This document shows, piece by piece, positions 37,417 to 48,721 of a DNA stretch of 64,000 nucleotides. The position numbers were made by a program, and so were the translations under genes. The notes under the pieces were generated by a model, which saw only the letters and a list, made by a program, of their open reading frames with translations, was not told the origin of the DNA and made no database searches. Position 1 is the first letter of the stretch; each line of letters starts with the position of its first letter. Source of the DNA: Micromonospora globbae (GTDB taxonomy: Bacteria; Actinomycetota; Actinomycetes; Mycobacteriales; Micromonosporaceae); the NCBI RefSeq assembly GCF_003610785.1, contig NZ_RAQQ01000006.1:62001-126000 (forward strand). Reading direction: 5' to 3'.

Positions 37417-38979
37417 ATGGACCTGCCCTTCGTCGTCACCACGCTGACCCGGCGCGGTCTGCTCACCCCGGGCCGACCCATCCGGGTCGCGTCGCAGCTC
37501 AACGCCCTGCGCCGCTGGGGCTGGAGCCTCGCCGGCGAGCTGCGCCAGGCGGCCGCCCGCGACCCCGACTGCACCGCCGTCGTCGACGAGCACGGCACCG
37601 AACTGACCTACCGGGAACTGCTGGACCGCGCCGAGCGGATGGCCCGGTCGCTGCGGGCCGGGTTCGGCGTGCAGACCGGCGACCGGATCGGTGTCCTCTG
37701 CCGCAACCACCACGGCCTCATCGAGACGATCGTCGCGGCGACCGTGCTGGGCGTCGACGCGGTGCTGGTCAACACCGGGCTGTCCGCCGCGCAGCTCGCC
37801 ACCGTCACCGAGGAGCAGCGGCTGCGGGTGCTGGTCCACGACGACGAGTTCGCCGAACGCGTCGTCGCCCTGCCGGCCGAACTGCCCCGGGTCGACGAGC
37901 GCGCCCGGGAGGAACTGGTGGCCGGAGCGCTGCCGGGCGACCTGCACCCGCCCGAGCGCGACGGACGCATCATCGTGCTGACCTCGGGCACCACCGGCGC
38001 GCCGAAGGGCGCCCGCCGTCCCACGCCGAACGGTTTCGGGCCGCTGGTGTCCATCATCGACCGGATCCCGCTGCACACCCGGGACCGCGTGATGATCGCC
38101 GCGCCGATCTTCCACACCTGGGGATTCGCCGCCCTGCAGGTGTGCTTCGCGCTGCGGGCCACCATCGTGCTGCACCGCCGCTTCGACCCGGCCGCCACGC
38201 TGGCCGCGCTCGTGACCCACCGGTGCGACGCGCTCTTCGCCGTACCGGTGATGGTGCAGCGGCTCATGGAGGTGCCGCCGCCGGACCCGCGGCCCGCGCT
38301 CAAGGTCGTGGCGGTCAGCGGATCGGCGCTGCCCGGCGGGCTGGCCACCCGCTTCATGGACGTCTACGGCGACGTCCTCTACAACCTGTACGGATCGACC
38401 GAGGTCTCGTGGGCCTCCATCGCCGGCCCGGCCGAGCTGCGCGCGGCGCCGACCACCGCCGGCCGTCCACCGCACGGCACCCGGGTACGGATCCTCGACG
38501 CCGCCGGCCAGCCCGTGCCGGACGGCCAGGTCGGCCGCATCTTCGTGGGCAACGAGATGCTCTTCGAGGGCTACACCTCCGGCGGCGCCCGGGAGAGCCG
38601 CGACGGGCTCCTCGACACCGGCGACCTCGGCCGGCTCACCGCCGACGGCCTGCTCTTCGTCGACGGCCGGGCGGACGACATGATCATCTCCGGCGGCGAG
38701 AACGTCTTCCCGTCCGAGGTGGAGAACCTGCTCGCCCAACTGCCGCAGGTACGCGAGGTCGCGGTCATCGGGGTGCCGGACGAGGAGTACGGCCAACGAC
38801 TCGCCGCCTTCCTCGCCCTGCACCCCGGCGAGACGCTCGACCCCGACGCCGTCCGCGAGTACGTCCGGCACTACCTCGCCCGCTTCTCCGTACCCCGCGA
38901 CGTGGTGTTCGTGAAGTACCTGCCGCGCAACGCCACCGGCAAGGTGCTGACCCGGGAACTGCGCCGCTACTACGGCTGA
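37417..38979 (+). CDS. AMP-dependent acyl-CoA synthetase (fatty-acid CoA ligase)
   Basis: A 520-residue ANL-superfamily adenylating enzyme that activates a carboxylic acid via acyl-AMP to acyl-CoA. A3 motif ILTSGTTGAPKGARR, A5 NLYGSTEVSWASI, A7 LLDTGDLGRL, A8 GRADDMIISGGENVFPSEVE and the catalytic Lys in LPRNATGKVLTREL are present. The AGGAGG SD sits eight bases before the ATG. A 23-residue N-terminal Arg-rich patch precedes the fold. It follows the acyl-CoA dehydrogenase gene, so the two act in sequence. Fatty-acid chain length cannot be predicted. Confidence 0.94.
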   Translation: MDLPFVVTTLTRRGLLTPGRPIRVASQLNALRRWGWSLAGELRQAAARDPDCTAVVDEHGTELTYRELLDRAERMARSLRAGFGVQTGDRIGVLCRNHHGLIETIVAATVLGVDAVLVNTGLSAAQLATVTEEQRLRVLVHDDEFAERVVALPAELPRVDERAREELVAGALPGDLHPPERDGRIIVLTSGTTGAPKGARRPTPNGFGPLVSIIDRIPLHTRDRVMIAAPIFHTWGFAALQVCFALRATIVLHRRFDPAATLAALVTHRCDALFAVPVMVQRLMEVPPPDPRPALKVVAVSGSALPGGLATRFMDVYGDVLYNLYGSTEVSWASIAGPAELRAAPTTAGRPPHGTRVRILDAAGQPVPDGQVGRIFVGNEMLFEGYTSGGARESRDGLLDTGDLGRLTADGLLFVDGRADDMIISGGENVFPSEVENLLAQLPQVREVAVIGVPDEEYGQRLAAFLALHPGETLDPDAVREYVRHYLARFSVPRDVVFVKYLPRNATGKVLTRELRRYYG

Positions 38980-38985
38980 CGGATC

Positions 38986-39810
38986 TCAGGGATAGAGCGT
39001 CAGACCCGGCGTGGTCGCGATGGCCGTCAACTGCTCCATGCTGACCAACCGTGGCGGGGCAGGAACCAGCTCACGGCGCCCCGCCTCGGTCATCGTGAGG
39101 AAGTTGCTCGTCGTCACCGACACGTGCGTACCGTCCGTCCGCCACACCTCCGCCCAGCGCTGGTCCACACCCTCGTGCATCGGGTTCGCCATCGTGGTGG
39201 TGGCAAGGAGACTGCCGTCCGGAAGGCGCCTGCTCGCGCAGACGCTTCCGTCCATGGCGGCAGCGCATCCCAACGGGCCGGTCGCCGTCGCCGTCAGCGT
39301 CACCGACAGGTCCTCCACCTGGTCGCCCCGTCGCAGCACCGGGCTGGTCGAGTAGGACTTGGTGCTGCGGCTGTACCGGAACTGGACCCGGTCACAGGTC
39401 GGGTTCCGGTTCTGGACCGCCAGTCCCGCCGGCAGGTGCTCGTCGAGCGCCGCCCTCAGCACGACGGTCAGCCGCGCCACACCCTCGTCGGGGGGCTCGG
39501 TCGGGCGGGCGCGCACCGTGTCGTAGGTCGCCATCGGTGGTTCCGGTCGCGGGGACTTCGGGGTCGGTGTCGGGCACAGCGACGGGCCCGCGGACGGCGA
39601 GCCGCCCGGCAGCGTCAGACCGTCCGGAACCGGCCCGGCCACCAGCGCCGACGTCACGGTGAGCGCGAGGACAGCCATCCCCGTACCCGCCATCGTCCAG
39701 GCGCGGTGGCGGCGACGCTGACGGTCGTCGGCGATCAGCCGGTCCACGTCGATCCGCGTCGGCGGTGCGTCCTCGACGGCCGCCCGGAGCTGGCTGCTGA
39801 TCTCATCCAT
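38986..39810 (-). CDS. Membrane-anchored partner of the adjacent ECF sigma factor
   Basis: A 274-residue protein. A short cytoplasmic N-terminus (about 45 residues with RIDVDRLIADDRQRRRHR) precedes a single transmembrane helix (about residues 38-57, TGMAVLALTVTSALVAG), then a Pro/Ser-rich linker and an extracytoplasmic domain with four or five Cys. The ATG at 39810 has the SD GAGGAGG and overlaps the sigma gene end by eight bases. Topology and position suggest a sensor or anti-sigma-like partner, but there is no classic HxxxCxxC zinc motif, so anti-sigma activity is inferred only from context. Confidence 0.75.
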   Translation of the reverse strand: MDEISSQLRAAVEDAPPTRIDVDRLIADDRQRRRHRAWTMAGTGMAVLALTVTSALVAGPVPDGLTLPGGSPSAGPSLCPTPTPKSPRPEPPMATYDTVRARPTEPPDEGVARLTVVLRAALDEHLPAGLAVQNRNPTCDRVQFRYSRSTKSYSTSPVLRRGDQVEDLSVTLTATATGPLGCAAAMDGSVCASRRLPDGSLLATTTMANPMHEGVDQRWAEVWRTDGTHVSVTTSNFLTMTEAGRRELVPAPPRLVSMEQLTAIATTPGLTLYP

Positions 39811-40333
39811 CGGTCCGTACCTCCTCGGCTGGCACGGACGCACCGACGAGACGCTCCCGCAGCGTCTCGATGGCCCGTGCCGACTGGCTCTTGACCGTGC
39901 CCGGGGTGCAGCCGAGCTCGCGCGCGGTCTCCTCGACCGACAGGTCGCAGAAGTACCTCAGCACCAGCACCGCGCGCCGGCGTGGCGGCAGCTCGGCCAG
40001 CAGGGCGAGGATGGTCATGCGGTCCGCGGCGCCCTCGGAACGGTCGCCCGCCGCCGGCCCGTCCGGCACGTCCGACCAGGCGGCCTCCCGCCGCCACGGC
40101 CGGCGTCGCTCGTCCAGCCAGACCCGCAGCAGCGTCCGACGGACGTACGCGTCCGGACTGTCCATCGTCGATATCCGCCGCCAGTGCCGCAGCAGCTTCA
40201 GCAACGCCGTCGACACCAGGTCGTCGGCGGTGTGCCAGTCGCCGCAGAGCAGGTACGCCGTCCGGCGTAACGGCTCCAGCCGCGCGGCCACGTACTCGCG
40301 GTAACCCTCGATGTCGGCCGGCAAACCCGCCAC
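39803..40333 (-). CDS. SigE family ECF RNA polymerase sigma factor
   Basis: A 176-residue sigma-70 of the ECF class, lacking regions 1 and 3. Region 2 includes EYVAARLEPLRRTAYLLCGDWHTADDLVSTALLKLLRHW (core binding and -10 recognition). Region 4 is LAELPPRRRAVLVLRYFCDLSVEETARELGCTPGTVKSQ (the -35 helix-turn-helix). The RTAYLLCGD signature is typical of the actinobacterial SigE-type (ECF41-unrelated) subfamily. Overlaps the membrane-protein gene by eight bases. Confidence 0.94.
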   Translation of the reverse strand: MAGLPADIEGYREYVAARLEPLRRTAYLLCGDWHTADDLVSTALLKLLRHWRRISTMDSPDAYVRRTLLRVWLDERRRPWRREAAWSDVPDGPAAGDRSEGAADRMTILALLAELPPRRRAVLVLRYFCDLSVEETARELGCTPGTVKSQSARAIETLRERLVGASVPAEEVRTDG

Positions 40334-40385
40334 CCCCTCACCTCACCGCTCAAACGGAGACCGGCGGTGCGGGGGTTGCCCGGGC

Positions 40386-41636
40386 TCAGCCGGGAATCCG
40401 GATCCGCCCCTCGACAGCGGCCGCGGCGATGTCGGTGCGGTGCTGGGAACCGGGCAACCCGATGCCGCGGACCAGCTCGTACGCGGCGTCCCGGGCCGCG
40501 GCCAGGTCGGGGCCGGTGGCCGTACCGCAGAGGACCCGGCCCCCCGCGGAGAGCAACGCGCCGTCGTCGGCCCGCCGGGCGGTGCCGGCGTGGATGATGC
40601 CGGGGCGGTCCGCCCCGGTGATCACGTCGCCGGTGCGGGGCGTGCCCGGGTAGCCCTCGGACGCGACCACGACGGTCACCGCGGCGCCGTCGCGCCACCG
40701 CAGCGGCGGGTGCCCGGCCAGCGTGCCCGTCGCCGCCGCGTGCAGCAGGCCGCCGAGCGGCGTCTCCAACAGCGCCAGGACGACCTGCGTCTCCGGGTCA
40801 CCGAAGCGGGCGTTGAACTCGATCACGCGGGGACCGCTCGCCGTGATCGCGAGCCCCACGTAGAGCAGGCCGGCGAACGGCGCGCCCCGGCGACGCAGCT
40901 CGGCGAGGGTCGGGTGGACCACGTCCCGCATGACCTCGTCGACCAGGCCGGGCGGGGCCCACGGCAGCGGGGCGTACGCCCCCATGCCGCCGGTGTTCGG
41001 GCCGGTGTCGCCGTCGCCGATCCGCTTGAAGTCCTGCGCCGGCAGCAGCGGCACGGCGGCCTCGCCGTCGGTGACCACGAAGAGCGACACCTCGGGGCCG
41101 TCCAGGTACTCCTCGACCACCACCCGGCCGCACTCGCGCGCGTGCTCCTCGGCGCGGGCCCGGTCATCGGTCACCACGACACCCTTGCCGGCGGCGAGCC
41201 CGTCGTTCTTGACCACGTACGGCGGGCCGAACTCGTCCAGCGCCCGGCCGACGCTCTCCGGGTCGGCGCAGGTGAACGCGCGGGCGGTCGGCACCCCGGC
41301 GGCCGTCATCACGTCCTTGGCGAACGCCTTGGAGCCCTCCAGCCGGGCCGCCGCGGCCGACGGGCCGAACACGGCGATGCCCTTCGCGCGTACGGCGTCG
41401 GCGACCCCGGCGACCAGGGGCGCCTCCGGGCCGATCACCACGAGGTCGACGCCGGTCTCCACCGCGAGCGCGGCCACCGCGGCCGGGTCGTTGGCGTCCA
41501 CGGCGCGCAGGTCGGCGACCGCGGCGATGCCCGGATTGCCCGGCGCCGCGATCACCTGCGTGACGGCCGGATCAGCCGCGAGCCCCAACGCGAGCGCGTG
41601 CTCCCGCCCGCCACCACCCACCAAAAGAACGCGCAC
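40386..41636 (-). CDS. purD: Phosphoribosylamine-glycine ligase
   Basis: A 416-residue GARS enzyme that joins glycine to phosphoribosylamine. It begins [13 protein letters not shown], then has the ATP-grasp segments [34 protein letters not shown] and [25 protein letters not shown]. The GTG at 41636 has AGGATCC eight bases before it; a longer frame upstream runs into intergenic repeat DNA and is rejected. Genes of the purine pathway recur around it (purA, purB, purM, purF). Confidence 0.97.
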   Translation of the reverse strand: MRVLLVGGGGREHALALGLAADPAVTQVIAAPGNPGIAAVADLRAVDANDPAAVAALAVETGVDLVVIGPEAPLVAGVADAVRAKGIAVFGPSAAAARLEGSKAFAKDVMTAAGVPTARAFTCADPESVGRALDEFGPPYVVKNDGLAAGKGVVVTDDRARAEEHARECGRVVVEEYLDGPEVSLFVVTDGEAAVPLLPAQDFKRIGDGDTGPNTGGMGAYAPLPWAPPGLVDEVMRDVVHPTLAELRRRGAPFAGLLYVGLAITASGPRVIEFNARFGDPETQVVLALLETPLGGLLHAAATGTLAGHPPLRWRDGAAVTVVVASEGYPGTPRTGDVITGADRPGIIHAGTARRADDGALLSAGGRVLCGTATGPDLAAARDAAYELVRGIGLPGSQHRTDIAAAAVEGRIRIPG

Positions 41637-41700
41637 GACCAGGATCCTACGCACCCACCGACCCGGCGCCCGGCCCCGCCCGGCCCCGGCGCCCCTCCGG

Positions 41701-41780
41701 GCTCCCCGGCTCTCCCCGGCTCTCCCCGGCTCTCCCCGGCTCTCCCCGGCTCTCCCCGGCTCTCCCCGGCTCTCCCCGGT
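41701..41780. repeat. Tandem repeat, TCTCCCCGGC x 8
   Basis: Eight tandem 10-bp units of TCTCCCCGGC; the first unit is GCTCCCCGGC and the last ends in GGT where it joins the palindrome. No spacers. Such a run is prone to slippage, so copy number may vary between strains. Confidence 0.95.
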
Positions 41781-41840
41781 GATCATGAGGTTAGCGGGGT
41801 CCGTGGAGATCAAAGTCCCCGCTAACCTCATGATCACCGG
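41776..41840. repeat. Intergenic palindrome, GATCATGAGGTT family, copy 2
   Basis: Perfect 24-base arms (41776-41799 and 41817-41840) around a 17-base loop. The left arm begins CCGGTGATCATGAGGTTAGC. It sits between purD and the AbiEi/DUF559 gene and shares its core with the palindromes at 25371 and 42961. Confidence 0.9.
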
Positions 41841-41890
41841 GCCTTGGCGGGCGAGGGTCGGCCCGGCGGGGCCGGGCCGGGCCGGGGCGG

Positions 41891-41940
41891 GGCGGGTTGG
41901 GCTGGGGCTGGGCGGGTTGGGCTGGGGCTGGGCGGGTTGG
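41891..41940. repeat. G-rich 20-bp tandem repeat
   Basis: Two and a half copies of a 20-base unit that begins GGCGGGTTGGGCTGG. Runs of three or more G at short intervals could form G-quadruplexes. Its end overlaps the 3' end region of the DUF559-type gene. Confidence 0.85.
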
Positions 41941-41944
41941 GCGG

Positions 41945-42877
41945 TCAGGGGCGGGAGCGGGGGCCGGCGATGGCCTGGCGCACGGTCCAGGGGATGTAGT
42001 CGGGCCGCAGGGTGTCGGCCCAGGTGAACCGGAGGACGGTCCAGCCGGCGTTGACCAGGCGGTTCTGCCGACGGCGGTCGGCGAAGGCCGCGGACGGAGT
42101 GTCGTGCGCCTCCCGCCCGTCGGCCTCGGCGATGACCTTCGGTCCGCGCCAGCCAAGGTCACCGATGCCGAGCAGGTAACCGTCGTGGTCGCGTACCTCC
42201 AGCTGGAGCGTGTCGGGCGGCACCTTGCCGTCGACGCACCGCAATCGGGTACGCGTCTCCAACGGCGACTGTGCCCGGCCGTCCGCCTCCGCGAGGTAGC
42301 CGCGGGCGGCCACCGCTCCCCGGCGTCCCTTGATCATGCGCGGCACCGCCAGCAGATCCTCCTCGCGGATGAACCCGCGGTTCAGCGCCGAGTCGAGCAC
42401 CGCGACCGAGGTGTACCGCTGTTCCCGCAAGATGATCTCGCTGACGGTCACGAGTGGTGCCGTCGCCGCTATCCCGTCGAGCCGCTGGACCGCATCCAAC
42501 GGATGCTCCAGTTGATGCAGCACGAGTGCCGGATCCGATACCCGGGCAGAGCGCGCCGCGCAGCCCGGAAGCGCCACGTGTATCTCGTCCCGCGGGGGCA
42601 GGCCGGCGATCCCGTGCAGCTCAGCTGCCGTACCGAGAACAGCGTGGGCGTGAGGGCCCAACGAGAGCAGCGCGGCGCGGATACGCGCCCGGCGAGAGGG
42701 GGACTCGTCGGGTGTGGCCCCGACCATGTAGACGGCCCGGGCGAGCAGCCGCCATCGGCCTACCGCCACGAGATGGTCGATGTCGTTCCGGGTGAAGCCG
42801 ACGCGGACGGCCTGCGCGCGGGTCACCAGACCGTCCTGGGCGGCTGCAACCGTCCGAAGCAGCACTGCACGATCCAC
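41945..42877 (-). CDS. AbiEi-like / DUF559-domain protein
   Basis: A 310-residue protein of a widespread actinobacterial type. The N-terminus (about 1-80) has an AbiEi-type winged helix ([40 protein letters not shown]). The C-terminal 100 residues look like a DUF559/Vsr-type PD-(D/E)xK nuclease domain: [23 protein letters not shown], then [20 protein letters not shown]. The E-x-D and Q/R residues of such a core are visible. A defence or mobile-element link is often proposed for this family but has not been shown here; no toxin partner is adjacent. GTG start. Confidence 0.85.
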   Translation of the reverse strand: MDRAVLLRTVAAAQDGLVTRAQAVRVGFTRNDIDHLVAVGRWRLLARAVYMVGATPDESPSRRARIRAALLSLGPHAHAVLGTAAELHGIAGLPPRDEIHVALPGCAARSARVSDPALVLHQLEHPLDAVQRLDGIAATAPLVTVSEIILREQRYTSVAVLDSALNRGFIREEDLLAVPRMIKGRRGAVAARGYLAEADGRAQSPLETRTRLRCVDGKVPPDTLQLEVRDHDGYLLGIGDLGWRGPKVIAEADGREAHDTPSAAFADRRRQNRLVNAGWTVLRFTWADTLRPDYIPWTVRQAIAGPRSRP

Positions 42878-42960
42878 GCGACCACGGTGGCCGGTACGGG
42901 TACGGCCGCGCCGCCCCTGTGGATAACCCGCGCGCTCCTGTGGACAACCACCTCACGATC

Positions 42961-43026
42961 CCGGTTGATCATGAGGTTGACGGCGGCTTTGATCTTCAGA
43001 AGGCCCGCCAACCTCATGATCACCGG
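42961..43026. repeat. Intergenic palindrome, GATCATGAGGTT family, copy 3
   Basis: Arms 42961-42983 and 43005-43026 (one inserted base), left arm CCGGTTGATCATGAGGTTGA. The loop is about 21 bases. It lies between the AbiEi/DUF559 gene and purA and shares its core with copies 1 and 2. Confidence 0.85.
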
Positions 43027-43060
43027 GGCGACCCCGGGGGGAACCCCCGGGGGGCGGGGG

Positions 43061-45594
<2,534 letters not shown>

Positions 45595-45670
45595 CCCCTC
45601 CCGTCCGGTTCGTCGCCCGGCCACCACCGCCCGGTGGGCCTATCCTCGGCAGGAGGAATGGGGAGGAACC

Positions 45671-48616
45671 GTGGTGGACGAGAACGCCGACCGGGTCCGC
45701 GTACCCGGGCAGCAGTCGGTGCCGGAGCGGGACATCGAACCACTCTGGCCCTCCGATCCGGACGACGCCGGGACGGCCCCGCCCTGGGCCACCGCGACCG
45801 CCCCGTCCGCGCGGCCGGCGAGTACGGCCGACTACCCCTCGTTGACCGGTGAGCTGCCGCCGCCGAACGGCTGGGTGCCGTCACCGGCTGCCGCCGCCTG
45901 GGCACCCCCGTCCCAATCCGGGTGGCAGCCGCCCGCGACCCACCCACAGGCCGCGGCGACCGGCGCGCCCGGGGAGAACATCGCGGCGACCGGCGAGCCC
46001 GCGCCGGTGCCCGGGGAGGGCACCGCGCCGACCGGCCCGGGCGTCGACGCCGGCCCTCCGGCCTCGGCCCGGGTCGACCTCGACCTGCCGTTCATGCTGG
46101 ACCAGCCGCCCGCGCCGCCCACCGTCCAGCCGACACCGACACCGACACCGACGCCGCCGCCAACGCCGGCACCGGCTACGCCGATGCCCAGCCAACCAGC
46201 CGGGACGGCAGTGGCCTCCACGCCGACCGCCCCGGACAGCACGGCGGAGCCGGCCGGGGCGAACACCGCGCCGGCCAGCCCCGAAGGACCGGCCGCATCC
46301 GCGACCTCGACTGGGCCGACCACACCGGCCACCCCCGACGGGCCGACCTCACCGGCCACCCCCGACGGGCCGACCTCACCGGCCACCCCCGACGGGCCGA
46401 CTACACCCGCCGCCTCCGACGAGCCGACCTCACCGGCCATCCCTGATGGGACGGCACCGACGTCCACCGACCCGGCCGCGATGAACCCAACCACCCCCGC
46501 GCCAACCAGCCCCGAGCCCGCCACGCCACCTCAGACGCCCGCGACGTCAGCTCAGATGCCCGCCGCGCCGCCTCAGGTGGCCGCGACGCCGGGCCAGGCC
46601 GCAACCGGATCGGGTCCGGACCAGTCACCGGGCGGACCGGTCGGTGTGGATCAGGAGGTGAGGGTCACCGACGCGACCAGGAGCGAGACCGCACCTCGAC
46701 CCGCCGGGCCACCGTCGGCCGAGTCCGCGGCCCCGTCAGCGACCGCGTCCGCCGAGGTCGGGGCGGATGCCACCGCGTCACCGGCGACATCCGCCGCTGG
46801 TGCGAACGGGGTGACCTCCACACCTGCCGCGTCCGCCACAGCGGTGCGGGCGGGCGAGTCCCCGTGGGCGTACCCGCCGCAGCGGACCAGCGCCGATTCC
46901 GGTACGACCGCCGCGACGCCGACCGGCAGCGCGGACGCGACTGACGCCCCGCACGCCGACGCGACCGGGACGACCGACATGACCGGTACGACGGGCGCAC
47001 CCGGCACGACCGGTCACGAGGCGTCGGGCGGTCCCGCCGTGTCGCCGCCCCTCACAGGGCCCGGCGTTTCGTCCGGCCTCACGGGACCGCCCCTGTCGCC
47101 CGGCGTTCCCACCCCGCCCGGAGCACCCGGAACCGCCGACGGCCCGCCCTGGCCGCATCTCCCCGGGGCGCCCGCAGTGCCGGCCACCCCGCCGGGAGCG
47201 CAACCGCACCTCGTCGAACATGGCCACCCCGGACCGCCGCACCCGGCCGCGCAAGCCCACCCGAGCACCCAGATACCGCTGGCCGCGCACGCCGAGGCCA
47301 CACCGCCGCTCCCGACCGCACACCTCCAACCGGCCACGCAGGCCCAGCTGACCTCGCAAGCCCAGCCAGCCGCGCACGTGCCGCCGGACGTGCCGCCGCC
47401 GCATCTGGTTCCACCCCCTTCGCAGGCAGCAACGGCGCCCACGACTCAGCCCGGACACCCGGCACCACAGCTGGCCGGGCCGGTGCCGCCCGCCGACGTT
47501 CCGGCGCTTCCGCCGCCGGGCCCCTTCCCGCCCGGCTGGACACCGCCGGCCTGGCAGCGGGCCGCCGCCGCGGGAGCGGGACAGCCGTACCAGCCGCAGA
47601 CGGCCCCCACCGGAGGCCCCGGCTACCCCCCGGCCTCCGGCTACCCGCCCCCGACCGGCTACCCGCCCGCCGCAGGCGTGCCGGAGCCCGGGGAATCGCC
47701 GACGGCCGAGGACTTCGCCCGGCGCCGGCAGGCGCGCCCGGCCGAGCCGGTGGCCACGATGGGCGTACGGGCCGTGGCCAACAAGCTCGGGCTCCGGTTG
47801 CCGCCCGGACGGCACGAGCAGGAACTGCGGCGCGACATCGAGATGGTCCGCCGCAACTTCGGCGGGCTACGGCAGGTGACCGTGGTCAACCCGAAGGGCG
47901 GCGCCGGCAAGACGGTGGCCATCCTGCTGCTCGCCATGACCTTCGGGCAGAAGCGCGGCGGTTACGTGCTCGCCTGGGACAACAACGAGACCCAGGGCAC
48001 CCTCGGCATGCGGGCGCAGCAGGACTTCCACTCCCGTACGGTGCGGGACCTGCTGCGCGACCTCGGCCAGTTCCAGGGCGCGCACGGGCGGGTCGGTGAC
48101 CTGTCGCAGTACGTCCGGTCGCAGGGTGAGGGGATGTTCGACGTGCTCGCCTCGGACGAGTCGGCGACCGGCGGCGAGATGCTCACCGCGGCCGCCTTCG
48201 CCGAACTCCGCGAGGTGGTCAGCCGCTTCTACAAGCTGATCTTCGTGGACACCGGGAACAACGTCCGGGCGCAGAACTGGCAGGCCGCGATGGACGCCAC
48301 CGACCAGCTCGTGGTCACCATGTCGGCGCGCAACGACTCGGCGGAGACGGCCGCCCGGATGCTCGACCACCTCGAACAGAGCGGCCGGCAGCGGTTGGTG
48401 CGGCAGGCGGTCACCGTGGTCTCGATGCCACCGTCCCGGAAGGACATCAACCTGCCGGCGATCCAGCGGCACTTCGCGGCCCGTACGCGGGCGGTGCTGC
48501 TGGCGCCGTACGAGCGGCTCATCGACAGCGGCGAGCCCATCCGGTACGGGGCGCTCTCCACCGCCACCCGCGACGCCTGGCTGAAGATCGCCGCCGCCGT
48601 GGCCGAGGGCCTGTAG
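45671..48616 (+). CDS. Large disordered protein with C-terminal MinD/ParA-like ATPase (EspI-like)
   Basis: A 981-residue protein. The first ~700 residues are Pro/Ala/Thr-rich and disordered, including repeats of the form SPATPDGPT (residues about 220-250). The C-terminal ~290 residues form a SIMIBI/ParA-type ATPase: a basic lead-in (ADKLGLRLPPG-type KLGLRLPPGRHEQELRRDIE), deviant Walker A NPKGGAGKTVAI, then LAWDNNETQG and FVDTGNNVRAQNW. Layout matches EspI of mycobacterial ESX-1 (Pro-rich N-terminus, ATPase C-terminus). No ESX gene is in this window. GTG start with GGGAGGA five bases upstream. Confidence 0.85.
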   Translation: MVDENADRVRVPGQQSVPERDIEPLWPSDPDDAGTAPPWATATAPSARPASTADYPSLTGELPPPNGWVPSPAAAAWAPPSQSGWQPPATHPQAAATGAPGENIAATGEPAPVPGEGTAPTGPGVDAGPPASARVDLDLPFMLDQPPAPPTVQPTPTPTPTPPPTPAPATPMPSQPAGTAVASTPTAPDSTAEPAGANTAPASPEGPAASATSTGPTTPATPDGPTSPATPDGPTSPATPDGPTTPAASDEPTSPAIPDGTAPTSTDPAAMNPTTPAPTSPEPATPPQTPATSAQMPAAPPQVAATPGQAATGSGPDQSPGGPVGVDQEVRVTDATRSETAPRPAGPPSAESAAPSATASAEVGADATASPATSAAGANGVTSTPAASATAVRAGESPWAYPPQRTSADSGTTAATPTGSADATDAPHADATGTTDMTGTTGAPGTTGHEASGGPAVSPPLTGPGVSSGLTGPPLSPGVPTPPGAPGTADGPPWPHLPGAPAVPATPPGAQPHLVEHGHPGPPHPAAQAHPSTQIPLAAHAEATPPLPTAHLQPATQAQLTSQAQPAAHVPPDVPPPHLVPPPSQAATAPTTQPGHPAPQLAGPVPPADVPALPPPGPFPPGWTPPAWQRAAAAGAGQPYQPQTAPTGGPGYPPASGYPPPTGYPPAAGVPEPGESPTAEDFARRRQARPAEPVATMGVRAVANKLGLRLPPGRHEQELRRDIEMVRRNFGGLRQVTVVNPKGGAGKTVAILLLAMTFGQKRGGYVLAWDNNETQGTLGMRAQQDFHSRTVRDLLRDLGQFQGAHGRVGDLSQYVRSQGEGMFDVLASDESATGGEMLTAAAFAELREVVSRFYKLIFVDTGNNVRAQNWQAAMDATDQLVVTMSARNDSAETAARMLDHLEQSGRQRLVRQAVTVVSMPPSRKDINLPAIQRHFAARTRAVLLAPYERLIDSGEPIRYGALSTATRDAWLKIAAAVAEGL

Positions 48617-48630
48617 CGCGCCGCACCCCG

Positions 48631-48709
48631 CCCCGCGATCTTGCAGTTCTCGCCCCAGCATTACGGGCAAAAGCCCCGAATCAGGGGCCGAAACTGCAAG
48701 ATCGCGGGG
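48631..48709. repeat. Palindrome with 18-bp arms, CCCCGCGATCTTGCAG type
   Basis: Perfect eighteen-base arms at 48631-48648 and 48692-48709 around a 43-base loop that itself contains a GCCCC/GGGGC stem. It lies between the convergent EspI-like and DUF3151 genes and may act as a terminator, but it is longer and differs from the GATCATGAGG family. Confidence 0.85.
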
Positions 48710-48721
48710 AAAAGAGCGGGG

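Larger units (their letters stand above)
41637..41944. other. Repeat-rich intergenic region upstream of purD
   Basis: About 308 bases without a gene. It contains an eight-copy 10-bp tandem repeat, a perfect 24-bp-arm palindrome and a 20-bp G-rich tandem repeat (listed separately). The purD promoter presumably lies near 41640-41700. Confidence 0.7.

Noticed and set aside
41701-41940. Tandem repeats considered as a CRISPR array
   Set aside because: Units are only 10 and 20 bp with no unique spacers, and no cas genes are nearby.
25371-43026. GATCATGAGGTT palindromes considered as insertion-sequence ends
   Set aside because: Each copy is a self-contained hairpin of about 60 bases, with no transposase frame between or beside copies and no target duplications seen.
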